Assembly: GCA_031963225.1 (NCBI GenBank) | Contig: JASSUD010000040.1 | Span: 1-26,184 of the forward strand | Source: JASSUD01 sp031963225 | Lineage (GTDB): Bacteria > Pseudomonadota > Gammaproteobacteria > Burkholderiales > Burkholderiaceae | Length of the DNA: 26,184 nucleotides | Direction of reading: 5' to 3' | Shown here: one piece after another, positions 8,178 through 15,976 of the stretch | How the letters are laid out: every line of letters begins with the position of its first letter | Position numbering within the stretch: position 1 is the stretch's first letter | Notes under the pieces: generated by a model | What the model saw: only the letters and a program-made list of their open reading frames with translations | The model's database searches: none | What the model was told of the DNA's origin: nothing | Made by a program: the position numbers and the translations under genes

Positions 8178-8290
8178 CGGTAGGTTGGTGGTGACGAAGG
8201 AACCCCAACATGCACACCACAGCCTTCTTGAAATCCTGCTTGATAATTACCAAAAGCGAAAATTACAAGTAAGTGGCGCGCGTGTTGAGA
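8178..8290. repeat. Family A element between ubiG and gph
   Basis: The left arm is intact (GGTAGGTTGGTGGTGACGAA from 8179, through CCCCAACATGCACACC). The core carries the family CTTGAAATCCTGCTTGATAA. The right arm is decayed, with only AAGTGGCGCGCGTGTTG recognisable before ubiG ends at 8296. It lies 15 bases upstream of the gph start, inside what should be a ubiG-gph operon. Confidence 0.8.
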
Positions 8291-8295
8291 GCATT

Positions 8296-9036
8296 TCATA
8301 TTGGAGGCTTATAACAAGCTAACAAATAATTTGCATTGAGAGACGTCGATAGGGAGAAACGGTTTTCAAGTGGGTGATAGCTTGCCCCACTAAGTGTTTT
8401 GACGCAAAGCCCCGCTTGTCTTGCAAAAGCAGCTAATTCTGCAGGGCGGATAAAGCGCTCGTAGTCGTGCGTGCCTCGAGGGAGCAGGCCGGCAATATAT
8501 TCCGCCCCAATAATAGCGAGCAAATACGCTTTGAGCGATCGATCGAGCGTAGAGAAAAAGATCCAGCCTCCTGGCTTTACAAGGGCGGCGCACGCGTTAA
8601 CGATGGAAGTGGGATCCGGAACATGCTCTAGCATTTCCATGCAGGTCACTACATCGTAGGTTCCGGCTTCTCTAGCGGCTAATGCTTCTGCAGAGATAGA
8701 TTCATAACGCAAATCCAATGCAGGTGCGCGCGGCTTGGTAGTGTGCTCAAAATGATGTTGTGCTGCAGCTAATCCGGCTTCTGAAAGGTCAATGCCTAGG
8801 ACCTGTGCGCCACATTTTGCCATCGCCTCAGCCAGAATTCCGCCACCGCAACCTACATCTACAATCTGCTTCCCCAGCAAATCAACATGATCCACCATCC
8901 AATTAAGTCGTACAGGATTGAGCGCATGTAATGCTTTAAATTCAGCGTGTACATCCCACCAACGTGCGGATAGAGCGCTAAATTTTTGAAGTTCTTTGGG
9001 GTCTGCATTGCCTAGCAAAAGGGGAATTTTCGTCAT
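8296..9036 (-). CDS. ubiG: Ubiquinone biosynthesis O-methyltransferase
   Basis: SAM-dependent methyltransferase that carries out both O-methylations in ubiquinone synthesis. The N-terminus (ELQKFSALSARWWDVHAEFK, LHALNPVRLNWM) is the typical UbiG lead. Motif I is VDVGCGGG at 59-66, with the acidic ribose-binding Asp83 in GIDLS, then DVVTCMEMLEHVPDP and LVKPGGWIFFSTLDRS. Length 246 against about 235-240 for the family. It lies downstream of the ompA-like gene on the same strand but is separated from it by a terminator, so it probably has its own promoter. No clear Shine-Dalgarno was seen. Confidence 0.94.
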   Translation of the reverse strand: MTKIPLLLGNADPKELQKFSALSARWWDVHAEFKALHALNPVRLNWMVDHVDLLGKQIVDVGCGGGILAEAMAKCGAQVLGIDLSEAGLAAAQHHFEHTTKPRAPALDLRYESISAEALAAREAGTYDVVTCMEMLEHVPDPTSIVNACAALVKPGGWIFFSTLDRSLKAYLLAIIGAEYIAGLLPRGTHDYERFIRPAELAAFARQAGLCVKTLSGASYHPLENRFSLSTSLNANYLLACYKPPI

Positions 9037-9076
9037 GGCTTTTCAGAAAACTAGGAGATTTTGAACGGGCATATTG

Positions 9077-9109
9077 AAAAAGCCCTGCTGAGCATATCAG
9101 GCAGGGCTT
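9077..9109 (-). terminator. Rho-independent terminator of the ompA-like gene
   Basis: On the minus strand the stem GCCCTGC/GCAGGGC, extended by an inner TGA/TCA pair, is followed by TTTTT. It lies about 80 bases past the stop at 9187 and before ubiG. Confidence 0.88.
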
Positions 9110-9186
9110 CTTTAGATGCTTTTATATTCCACAGCCGCACTACTATACATGCTACCTATATAAAACGTGTGGCTACTGTAAATATA

Positions 9187-9975
9187 TTATTGCATCACGC
9201 CAACATCAGGCTGTGCATCATTCACAACTTGGGGCTGCGCATCATGTAACGTACCTACGGCTTGAATTTCAACACGGCGATTCGGAGCCAAACAGCCGAT
9301 CATATTATTGCGAACTTGCTTTTTGGCTACATGGCTGCCAGGTTGAGGAGCGACCTGTTCTTGGCAATCACTGACAACCGGGTTGCTCTTACCTTTGCCT
9401 TCTGTGTAGATATGTGCAGAATCCACACCTTTGGATACCAGGTATTGTTTCACTGCATTTGCACGGTGCTTAGACAGCGTCATATTGTAAGCAGCTGAAC
9501 CCAGTTCATCCGTGTATCCAGTCACAACAACGACTTCGAGGTTATCTATACCTTTAATTTTGGCATAGAGCTCATTGAGTTTGACTTGCTCAGAAGCTTT
9601 TACTTGTGCGTTGTCAAAATTAAAGAGCACGCCTTCTTGATAGGTTACTTTTTCGCTAGCAATAGGGGCGTCAATGGGTCTTGTATCAACAGGAGGGGGG
9701 ACTACAACAGTTCTTTCTACAATCGCGCCATCACATCCTTTATTGGCTGTTGCCGAAGTCCAGTCAGCTGAACGTACACAACGCGTGCTTCCGTTGGTCA
9801 TCCAAGCATGTTCACCACTACCGTTAACCCAATTCGAGTTAGTGGCCTGCGGTGAAGCGGTTACTGTGCGTGGGGCAGGAGCATCAACTGAAGTTTCGTA
9901 TACAGTTTGTGCTGACGCAGATGCAGCGAAAACCGCAGCAGCTGCAAGAAGCGTGAGCTTTTTGAAATTATTCAT
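9187..9975 (-). CDS. ompA: OmpA-family outer-membrane protein with peptidoglycan-binding domain
   Basis: Secreted envelope protein that tethers the outer membrane to peptidoglycan. The signal peptide MNNFKKLTLLAAAAVFAAS ends ASASA with cleavage expected after Ala22. Residues 23-95 form a short Trp/Cys-containing region (NWVNGSGEHAWM, TRCVRSADWT) typical of Burkholderia OmpA homologues rather than a full eight-strand barrel. A proline-rich hinge (VVVPPPVDTRPI) leads to the OmpA C-terminal domain (about 110-248), with LFNFDNAQV, GYTDELGSAAYNMTLSKHRA and NRRVEIQ. The end carries a small duplicated DAQPQVV/DAQPDVG tail. A good Shine-Dalgarno precedes it and a terminator follows. It is divergent from gyrA, as in Burkholderia. 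Confidence 0.92.
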   Translation of the reverse strand: MNNFKKLTLLAAAAVFAASASAQTVYETSVDAPAPRTVTASPQATNSNWVNGSGEHAWMTNGSTRCVRSADWTSATANKGCDGAIVERTVVVPPPVDTRPIDAPIASEKVTYQEGVLFNFDNAQVKASEQVKLNELYAKIKGIDNLEVVVVTGYTDELGSAAYNMTLSKHRANAVKQYLVSKGVDSAHIYTEGKGKSNPVVSDCQEQVAPQPGSHVAKKQVRNNMIGCLAPNRRVEIQAVGTLHDAQPQVVNDAQPDVGVMQ

Positions 9976-9980
9976 ATTTT

Positions 9981-9986
9981 TCCTCT
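9981..9986 (-). promoter_or_regulatory. Ribosome binding site of the ompA-like gene
   Basis: AGAGGA on the minus strand, 5 bases before the ATG at 9975, supports that start. Among the minus-strand genes here it is the only obvious Shine-Dalgarno. Confidence 0.7.
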
Positions 9987-10190
9987 CAGATTGAGGATCT
10001 GTCCAAAATGTGCCAAAAAGGGCTTTTCTTTATTGTGGTGGGGTACTAACCAATTTCACTGTACAGAAGTGCAGCTTTGATCGCTATACCCTCACCCCCT
10101 CAGATAAAGATCTTTCTGAAAGATTTTGGAAAGATCCTGAGATATCGCTGCGGATGATAAAAGAACGCCTGAATTGGCGCCAAACTACAA

Positions 10191-10266
10191 TCCCTCTCAG
10201 AACCTGTTTAGTATTTCCCAAAAGAGCCCATCTTCGGGGTCGTGCGGTGTTCAGGTTCTCAGGGAG
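10191..10266. repeat. Family B-related inverted repeat upstream of gyrA
   Basis: AGAACCTG (10199-10206) pairs with CAGGTTCT (10252-10259). The interior CCCAAAAGAGCCCATC followed by GGGGTCGTGCGGTG closely matches the inside of the family B element at 13366-13397. The left end AGAACCTGTTTAGT also matches the tail of the solo family B arm at 23088-23101. Confidence 0.65.
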
Positions 10267-10464
10267 CTTGACTATACTCTTTTCAAAGGATCGAGTAAGA
10301 GTGGCAGTATAGCACCGCAAAAAACGATGTCGACACCCTCTGCGCACTGTTATCTCGGGCGATTGCCTGGAATTATCTTTTTTTATACTGACAAATCAAC
10401 GCAGCGATGCACTAAGCGTGCGTGTTAAAGTTAGCCTTCTTTTCTGCCTAAGACAATACGGACC

Positions 10465-13125
10465 ATGGACTCATACGCTAAAGAGACGCTTCCCATTTCA
10501 CTTGAAGAGGAAATGCGTCGGTCTTACCTAGATTACGCAATGAGCGTATTAGTACGACGTGCTTTGCCTGATGCGCGTGATGGCTTAAAGCCAGTGCACC
10601 GCCGAATTTTGTACTCGATGCACGAACTCAGTAATGACTGGAATCGTGCCTACAAAAAATCTGCCCGTATCGTGGGGGATGTGATTGGTAAATACCACCC
10701 ACACGGCGATTCCTCTGTGTATGACGCGATTGTGCGGATGACACAGGACTTTTCGTTGCGCTATATGCTCATCGATGGACAGGGTAATTTCGGCTCAGTA
10801 GATGGCGATGACCCTGCTGCTATGCGTTATACCGAAATTCGTATGGCGAAGATTGGCCACGAATTATTAGCCGACCTCGATCGTGAAACGGTGGATTTTG
10901 GGCCCAATTATGACGGCCATGAGTCAGAACCATTGGTTCTGCCTGCGCGTATTCCCAATCTGTTAATCAACGGTGCTTCCGGGATCGCAGTAGGGATGGC
11001 TACCAATATTCCCCCGCATAATTTGGGAGAGGTAGTCGATACCTGCTTGCACCTACTTGAACATCCCAATGCCCCTATCGATGATCTGATTAACCTACTC
11101 CACGCACCGGATTTTCCGACTGCAGGGTTAATTTATGGGTTAGCAGGTGCGCACGAAGGATATAGAACAGGTCGAGGGCGCGTGGTGATGCGCGCAAAAA
11201 CCCATTTTGAAGAGTTGGATAAAGGCCGTTGTCGCGCGATTATCGTCGATGAGTTGCCTTACCAAGTCAATAAACGGGTGCTTTTAGAGCGCACTGCTGA
11301 GCTGGTCAATGACAAAAAAATTGAAGGTATTTCTGATATTCGTGACGAGTCGGATCGAAGCGGAATGCGCGTCGTATTTGAGCTCAAGCGAGGTGAAGTC
11401 CCTGAGGTAGTCCTCAATAATTTATACAAACACACGCAGTTACAAGATACTTTTGGAATAAATCTGGTTGCGTTGGTGGACGGGCAACCCAAGTTACTCA
11501 ATCTCAAAGAGATGATTGAGTGCTTTTTGGCGCACCGCCGTGAAGTTATTACGCGTCGCACCATCTTTGAATTACGTCGTGCGCGTGAGCGGGGACATGT
11601 TTTAGAAGGTTTAGCAGTTGCTTTAGCAAATATCGATGAATTTATCGCTGTGATCAAAGCGGCTCCTGCTCCCCCTATAGCTCGACAGGAATTGATGGAT
11701 CGTGCTTGGGATTCCTCCCTGGTGCGAGAAATGCTCGCACGTGTTGCAATGGGTTCTGCAATAGAGAATGGTGTGGTATCCGGTGATGCCGCCTATTTGG
11801 CTCGATATCGGCCAGAAGGGCTAAGCCCTCTATTTGGTATGCAGCAAGATGGGCTCTATAAGCTCTCTGAAGTGCAAGCGCAAGAAATACTGCAAATGCG
11901 CCTTCAACGCCTAACAGGGCTGGAACAAGAAAAAATCGTGTCTGAATATCAAGACATGATGGCGCAGATTACGGATCTTCTCGATATTTTGAGCGACCCT
12001 CAGCGCGTACGCACACTGATTAGTGATGATCTTTTAGCCGCTAAGCGAGATTTTGGTGATCCAAGACGTTCGCACATTGAGGTCAATGCAACAGACCTGA
12101 ATTATGAAGATTTGATTACTCGCCAAGAGATGGTGGTAACCATTTCACATATGGGATATTTCAAAGCGCAACCCCTGGCTGAATATCGTGCGCAAAAGCG
12201 TGGAGGACGCGGTAAGCAAGCTACTTCGATGAAAAATGAAGACTGGATCGATACGCTATTTACTGCGCAAACCCACGATATGCTGCTGTGTTTCTCCGAT
12301 CGCGGACGTGTGTTTTGGCTCAAAGTCTACGAGGTGCCTCAAGGCGGCCGTAATGCACTTGGATTACCGATTGTGAATGTTTTCCCGCTAGATTCTGGCG
12401 AGAAAATCACTGCGGTTCTGCCTGTAAAAGAATTTTCAGAAGAGCAGTATGTGGTGATGGCTACCGCGCTGGGTGTGGTGAAAAAGACCCGGTTAACAGC
12501 GTTTGGCCGGCCTATGAAGCGCGGGATCATCGCAGTGAATTTGGATGAAGGCGATTACTTGATCGGTGTAGCGGTAACCGATGGTCAGCATGATGTGATG
12601 TTGTTCTCTGATGCAGGTAAAGCAGTACGATTTAAAGAGAGTGATGTACGCGTGGTAGGCCGAGAAGCGCGTGGTGTTAAAGGTATGAATTTGGATATGG
12701 GCCAGCGTGTGATCGCGATGCTCGTGGCTGAAGAAGGCGATTCGGCGGCAATGGGCTCGGTGCTGACTGCCACAGAAAATGGCTTTGGCAAACGCACGCC
12801 GATTGCAGAATACACGCGCCATAGCCGCGCAACAAAAGGCATGATTGCTATTCAAACCAGCGAGCGTAATGGCAAGGTAGTGGCCGCTACGCTAGTGGAT
12901 GATGAGCGTGAAATTATGCTTATTACGAATGCAGGGGTATTGATTCGTACGCGCGCAAAAGAAATTCGCGAGATGGGCCGCGCAACCCAAGGTGTTACAC
13001 TGCTTTCTCTGGATGCAGGCACTAAACTCTCCGGGTTACAGTTGATTGCAGAATCTGGTGAAGAATTAGAGGATGCGGAGTTAGAAGGTGCAGAGATAGA
13101 AGGTGCGGATACAGAGAATGTGTAA
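10465..13125 (+). CDS. gyrA: DNA gyrase subunit A
   Basis: Breakage-reunion subunit of gyrase, the type II topoisomerase that introduces negative supercoils. The catalytic tyrosine is Tyr122 in AAMRYTEIRM. In the quinolone-determining region Ser83 and Asp87 are the susceptible residues (GDSSVYD). The C-terminal beta-pinwheel carries the GyrA box as QKRGGRG (577-583), the feature that separates GyrA from ParC. The protein ends with an acidic tail (EELEDAELEGAEIEGADTE), as in other GyrA proteins. Length 886 is normal for beta-proteobacteria. The start at 10465 is set by homology; no Shine-Dalgarno is visible. serC, the expected downstream neighbour, is not there. Confidence 0.98.
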   Translation: MDSYAKETLPISLEEEMRRSYLDYAMSVLVRRALPDARDGLKPVHRRILYSMHELSNDWNRAYKKSARIVGDVIGKYHPHGDSSVYDAIVRMTQDFSLRYMLIDGQGNFGSVDGDDPAAMRYTEIRMAKIGHELLADLDRETVDFGPNYDGHESEPLVLPARIPNLLINGASGIAVGMATNIPPHNLGEVVDTCLHLLEHPNAPIDDLINLLHAPDFPTAGLIYGLAGAHEGYRTGRGRVVMRAKTHFEELDKGRCRAIIVDELPYQVNKRVLLERTAELVNDKKIEGISDIRDESDRSGMRVVFELKRGEVPEVVLNNLYKHTQLQDTFGINLVALVDGQPKLLNLKEMIECFLAHRREVITRRTIFELRRARERGHVLEGLAVALANIDEFIAVIKAAPAPPIARQELMDRAWDSSLVREMLARVAMGSAIENGVVSGDAAYLARYRPEGLSPLFGMQQDGLYKLSEVQAQEILQMRLQRLTGLEQEKIVSEYQDMMAQITDLLDILSDPQRVRTLISDDLLAAKRDFGDPRRSHIEVNATDLNYEDLITRQEMVVTISHMGYFKAQPLAEYRAQKRGGRGKQATSMKNEDWIDTLFTAQTHDMLLCFSDRGRVFWLKVYEVPQGGRNALGLPIVNVFPLDSGEKITAVLPVKEFSEEQYVVMATALGVVKKTRLTAFGRPMKRGIIAVNLDEGDYLIGVAVTDGQHDVMLFSDAGKAVRFKESDVRVVGREARGVKGMNLDMGQRVIAMLVAEEGDSAAMGSVLTATENGFGKRTPIAEYTRHSRATKGMIAIQTSERNGKVVAATLVDDEREIMLITNAGVLIRTRAKEIREMGRATQGVTLLSLDAGTKLSGLQLIAESGEELEDAELEGAEIEGADTENV

Positions 13126-13185
13126 GTGCAAAATATTTTTGAGAATCTGTATTGAAGTCTGAATGAATTTTAAGTAAGTTTGAAA

Positions 13186-13245
13186 TCGTTTAGCAGCACT
13201 TATTTCGATAGCATATTGCGAGATCTCTCAAGTGCTGTTAAACGA
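13186..13245. repeat. Long inverted repeat just after gyrA
   Basis: TCGTTTAGCAGCACTT (13186-13201) pairs with AAGTGCTGTTAAACGA (13230-13245) with one mismatch, around a 28-base loop. No T-run follows on the plus strand, so it is not a standard terminator in that direction. It could be a processing site or an mRNA-stabilising end for gyrA. Confidence 0.7.
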
Positions 13246-13345
13246 CAATACGGGCAACACCACCCTGCGTTAGTGCAGCAATTATCAGCCAGCTTAGCTG
13301 GCCGATATAACCCCACCTGAGGATTTTCAGTTTCTCCTTTTTTCG

Positions 13346-13491
13346 TAGGGTGTGCCCTCAATTACCCCAAAGGGCCCATCTTTGAGGTCGTGCGGTGCTC
13401 GGGATCCTCACTGTACTTAAGTACAGTTCCGGTCCCTGTGCTCCTGCTCCCCCAAATATGAACCCTTTGGAGCAATTGAGGACACACCCTA
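13346..13491. repeat. Family B palindromic element (MITE-like)
   Basis: Arms 13346-13374 and 13463-13491 are 29-bp inverted repeats with three mismatches; the outer sequence is TAGGGTGTGCCCTCAATT. The 88-bp interior contains the perfect 18-bp palindrome ACTGTACTTAAGTACAGT (13410-13427). Outside the right arm, CACCGCATGACC (13501-13512) is a near inverted copy of GGTCGTGCGGTG (13386-13397), and ATTGGGGACACTC (13530-13542) resembles the arm again. Single arms recur at 23067 and 23916. No protein is encoded. Confidence 0.8.
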
Positions 13492-13604
13492 AGGGTTCTG
13501 CACCGCATGACCCCCTAGGGGTGATTGGGGACACTCTCTAATCTATATATCTTTTTGGATTACTAGAGCCGCTCTTTGAAACTCTAAGCATTCCCGCAGT
13601 AAAG

Positions 13605-13647
13605 ATCTGGCGATAGCATGTTGTATCAATAGCTATCGCCAGATTTT
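13605..13647 (+). terminator. Terminator-like hairpin upstream of ahpD
   Basis: Perfect 13-bp stem ATCTGGCGATAGC/GCTATCGCCAGAT around a 14-base loop, followed by TTTT on the plus strand. It could end a long gyrA transcript or act in the ahpD leader, 95 bases before the ahpD start. Confidence 0.7.
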
Positions 13648-13741
13648 CCTCATGCAGGCACAAAACCCTGTTTGGCGATGTGCTAAAACACACGGTCTTT
13701 TGACCCTGATATTTTTATCCCTTCTGCATGGAAAAAACACT

Positions 13742-14281
13742 ATGGACGACGTCGTTAATGCAATTAAAGCGCTGATCCCTGATTACGCAAAAGATATTCG
13801 CCTCAATCTGGACAGCACGCTTGCCCGTTCTTCACTTGAAAAGACTGAAGCACTTGGTGTTGCGCTAGCAGCGGCGTTTGCAGCAAAGAATGAACCTCTC
13901 ATTCGGATCATTAGACAATCTTCTGCCTTACCCCTGGCGCACCAGCAAGGTGCATTAAGCGCCAGCGCTTTGATGGGCATGAATAATATTTGGTACCCTT
14001 ATATTGAGATGTCTGGCAGTGCAGATCTTCAAGGACAGCCTGCAGGACTTAGAATGAATGCTTACGCTACACACGGTGGCGTTGAAAAGCGACATTTTGA
14101 AATGTATGCACTAGCGGCATCCATCATTGGACGCTGCCATTTCTGCGTCAAAGCGCATTTTGCGACGCTAGAAAAAGAAGGACTGAGCACTACACAGCTC
14201 AAAGATATTGGTCGCTTGGTTGCAACTATGCATGCTGCAGCGCAAGTGATTTCAGCAGAATCTAGCCTCACCATTGCTTAA
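13742..14281 (+). CDS. ahpD: Alkyl hydroperoxide reductase AhpD (CMD superfamily)
   Basis: Small all-helical thiol reductant/peroxidase of the carboxymuconolactone decarboxylase fold that supports AhpC in reducing peroxides. The active site is complete: Glu120, then Cys132-x-x-Cys135 and His139 (CHFCVKAH), matching the proton-relay set described for mycobacterial AhpD. Flanking blocks DYAKDIRLNLD, ALMGMNNIWYPYIEM and NAYATHGGVEKRHFEMYAL are typical of Burkholderia AhpD. I start at 13742 (MDDVVNAIKALIPDYAKDI), giving 179 residues; a frame open from 13652 adds 30 unconserved residues that look like leader. ahpC, usually adjacent, is not in the window. ffh begins 40 bases downstream in the same direction. 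Confidence 0.93.
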   Translation: MDDVVNAIKALIPDYAKDIRLNLDSTLARSSLEKTEALGVALAAAFAAKNEPLIRIIRQSSALPLAHQQGALSASALMGMNNIWYPYIEMSGSADLQGQPAGLRMNAYATHGGVEKRHFEMYALAASIIGRCHFCVKAHFATLEKEGLSTTQLKDIGRLVATMHAAAQVISAESSLTIA

Positions 14282-14321
14282 ATACCATACAAGCTCTCCA
14301 TAGCCACTTCCTACTGTCCCT

Positions 14322-15704
14322 ATGTTCGATACCCTAACTCAACGGCTTGCACGCGTCGCTAAAACACTGCGCGGAGCTACCCGTCTTACAGAAGCCAATA
14401 CACAAGAGATGCTACGCGAAGTGCGTGTGGCCTTGCTCGAAGCAGATGTGGCATTGCCCGTTGTTCGGGACTTCATAGCTAAAGTGAAAGAAGCAGCTTT
14501 GGGAGAGGCGGTATTAGATAGCTTAACCCCCGGACAAGCCCTAATCGGCGTGGTGCAGCGTGAGCTCACCGCAGTCATTGGGGGCGATTACGAAGGTCGA
14601 GCTACTGAACTCAATTTAGCAGCGATTCCGCCTGTTGTTATTTTGATGGCAGGATTACAAGGTGTAGGAAAAACCACCACAGTCGGTAAGCTTGCTCGCC
14701 TTTTACGTGAACAACAAAAAAAGAAAGTGCTCACCACTTCTTGCGACGTCTATCGTCCCGCGGCTATAGAACAATTAAAAACCGTTACGGGTCAGGCGCA
14801 AGCAGACTTTTTTGAAGCCCAGCCCAATCAAAGTCCACAAGACATTGCTAAAGCAGCACTTGAGCATGCGAAAAAACGCTATTACGACGTGCTCATTGTC
14901 GATACAGCAGGCCGCTTAGGCTTAGATGAAGCCATGATGGCTGAAATCAAAGCATTGCATAACACGCTTTCTCCCACGGAAACTCTTTTCGTGGTCGATG
15001 CAATGTTGGGGCAAGATGCAGTTAATACAGCCAAGGCATTTAATGAAGCCCTCCCCTTAACCGGTATTATTCTTACCAAACTCGATGGAGATTCTAGAGG
15101 GGGAGCGGCGCTCTCAGTCAGACATATCACTGGCAAACCTATTAAATTTGCCGGGACCAGCGAAAAACTCGATGGCCTTGAAGTATTTCATCCTGGGCGG
15201 ATTGCCGAACGTATTTTAGGGATGGGAGACATCCTCGCTTTTGTAGAAAAAGCGCAGCGCAATGTCGACGAGCAAGCCGCACAAAAGCTGGCTCAAAAAG
15301 TCAAAAAAGGGGGGCAATTCGACCTCAATGACTTCAGAATGCAAATCGCTCAAATGAGCAAAATGAGCAGCCTCTCTTCTTTAATCGACACCTTACCTGC
15401 ACACATGAAGCAGGCTGCCAATGCAGCAAAATTAGCACAAACCGAAAAGCAAGCTGTGCGCATGCAAGGCATGATCGACGCGATGACACCGGCTGAGCGC
15501 AATAAACCGGAGCTCATCAAAGCCAGTAGAAAACGGCGCATTGCAACAGGTTCAGGCGTACAAGTACAAGAAGTCAACCGCATGCTCGCACAGTATGAGC
15601 AAATGCGTACGATGGTTAAAAAACTCAAAGGCGGCGGCATGGCCAAAATGATGCGCAGCATGGGCGGAATGATGGGGGGAGGCTCCTTGCCTGGTATGCG
15701 TTAA
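14322..15704 (+). CDS. ffh: Signal recognition particle protein (SRP54 homologue)
   Basis: GTPase that binds 4.5S RNA and nascent signal sequences and targets ribosomes to FtsY and the translocon. The N domain (1-90) is followed by the G domain with G1 GLQGVGKTTT (111-120), DTAGR (194-198) and TKLDGDSRGGA (from 252). The M domain runs from about 330 to the end, with a methionine- and glycine-rich finish (MAKMMRSMGGMMGGG). Length 460 is typical of the family. It begins directly after a pyrimidine-rich TGTCCCT leader without Shine-Dalgarno and ends in a strong terminator. Confidence 0.97.
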   Translation: MFDTLTQRLARVAKTLRGATRLTEANTQEMLREVRVALLEADVALPVVRDFIAKVKEAALGEAVLDSLTPGQALIGVVQRELTAVIGGDYEGRATELNLAAIPPVVILMAGLQGVGKTTTVGKLARLLREQQKKKVLTTSCDVYRPAAIEQLKTVTGQAQADFFEAQPNQSPQDIAKAALEHAKKRYYDVLIVDTAGRLGLDEAMMAEIKALHNTLSPTETLFVVDAMLGQDAVNTAKAFNEALPLTGIILTKLDGDSRGGAALSVRHITGKPIKFAGTSEKLDGLEVFHPGRIAERILGMGDILAFVEKAQRNVDEQAAQKLAQKVKKGGQFDLNDFRMQIAQMSKMSSLSSLIDTLPAHMKQAANAAKLAQTEKQAVRMQGMIDAMTPAERNKPELIKASRKRRIATGSGVQVQEVNRMLAQYEQMRTMVKKLKGGGMAKMMRSMGGMMGGGSLPGMR

Positions 15705-15757
15705 TCGTACGTGTTCGACCTGCTCTACTATCCATTGATAGATTCTGTGAGCCCATT

Positions 15758-15795
15758 AAAAATGCCCGATGAAATCAAAGTCATCGGGCATTTTT
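15758..15795. terminator. Bidirectional-looking terminator after ffh
   Basis: Perfect 15-bp stem AAAAATGCCCGATGA/TCATCGGGCATTTTT with an 8-base loop. The T-run on each strand follows a GC-rich stem, so it should stop the ffh transcript and could work in both directions. Confidence 0.93.
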
Positions 15796-15966
15796 AATTT
15801 CGTTTTTCTGCACTTTTTTTGCCCTCTCTCTCTCCTACTTTCTGAGCATACCCTACAGTACACGTTCAAATGCATTACCCCTTTCTCATGATAAAGCGCA
15901 CAGTGGAAGTAAAAACTACAAACATAAAATAAATGGGTAATTTTCTCTATGTAGTAGGTATTTCTT

Positions 15967-15971
15967 GGAGG
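15967..15971 (+). promoter_or_regulatory. Ribosome binding site selecting ATG 15977
   Basis: GGAGG lies 5 bases before the ATG at 15977. It overlaps the coding sequence of the longer TTG-initiated reading (15965) and so favours the ATG. Confidence 0.75.
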
Positions 15972-15976
15972 AAGAA

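Larger units (their letters stand above)
9976..10464. other. Divergent ompA/gyrA intergenic region
   Basis: 489 bases without a supported gene; short open frames here have no recognisable product. It must hold both promoters. For gyrA a weak candidate is TTGCCT (10363-10368) with TATACT (10384-10389), but the 15-bp spacing is short. ATCTTTCTGAAAGAT at 10110-10124 is a short palindrome that could be an operator. A family B-related repeat piece lies at 10191-10266. Confidence 0.45.
13126..13741. other. Repeat-filled gap between gyrA and ahpD
   Basis: 616 bases with no supported gene. Burkholderia has serC-pheA downstream of gyrA, and no remnant of serC is recognisable here. In order the gap holds an imperfect 16-bp inverted repeat (13186-13245), a small hairpin GCCAGC/GCTGGC (13288-13302), a family B element (13346-13491) with extra arm-like sequence to 13542, and a terminator hairpin (13605-13647). 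Confidence 0.6.

Noticed and set aside
8164..8253. N-terminal 30-residue extension of gph
   Set aside because: It is encoded by the family A arm and core and precedes the conserved MQISAILFDLDGT start.
7311..8290. Palindromic repeats flanking gph as integron attC sites
   Set aside because: The flanked genes are ordinary housekeeping genes on varying strands, there is no integrase, and the arms lack the paired R/L core-site organisation I would expect of attC.
9674..9994. Plus-strand frame opposite the ompA-like gene
   Set aside because: Shadow of a clearly identified gene with no recognisable domain.
10010..10428. Short frames between ompA and gyrA
   Set aside because: No homology recognised, no ribosome binding site, and they run through repeat DNA and likely promoters.
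10465..10750. Quinolone-resistance substitutions in GyrA
   Set aside because: Ser83 and Asp87 are wild type; Ser84 in place of Ala is not by itself evidence of resistance.
13246..13345. Possible tRNA or serC remnant after gyrA
   Set aside because: No cloverleaf with TTC arm could be drawn, and translated fragments show no serC motif.
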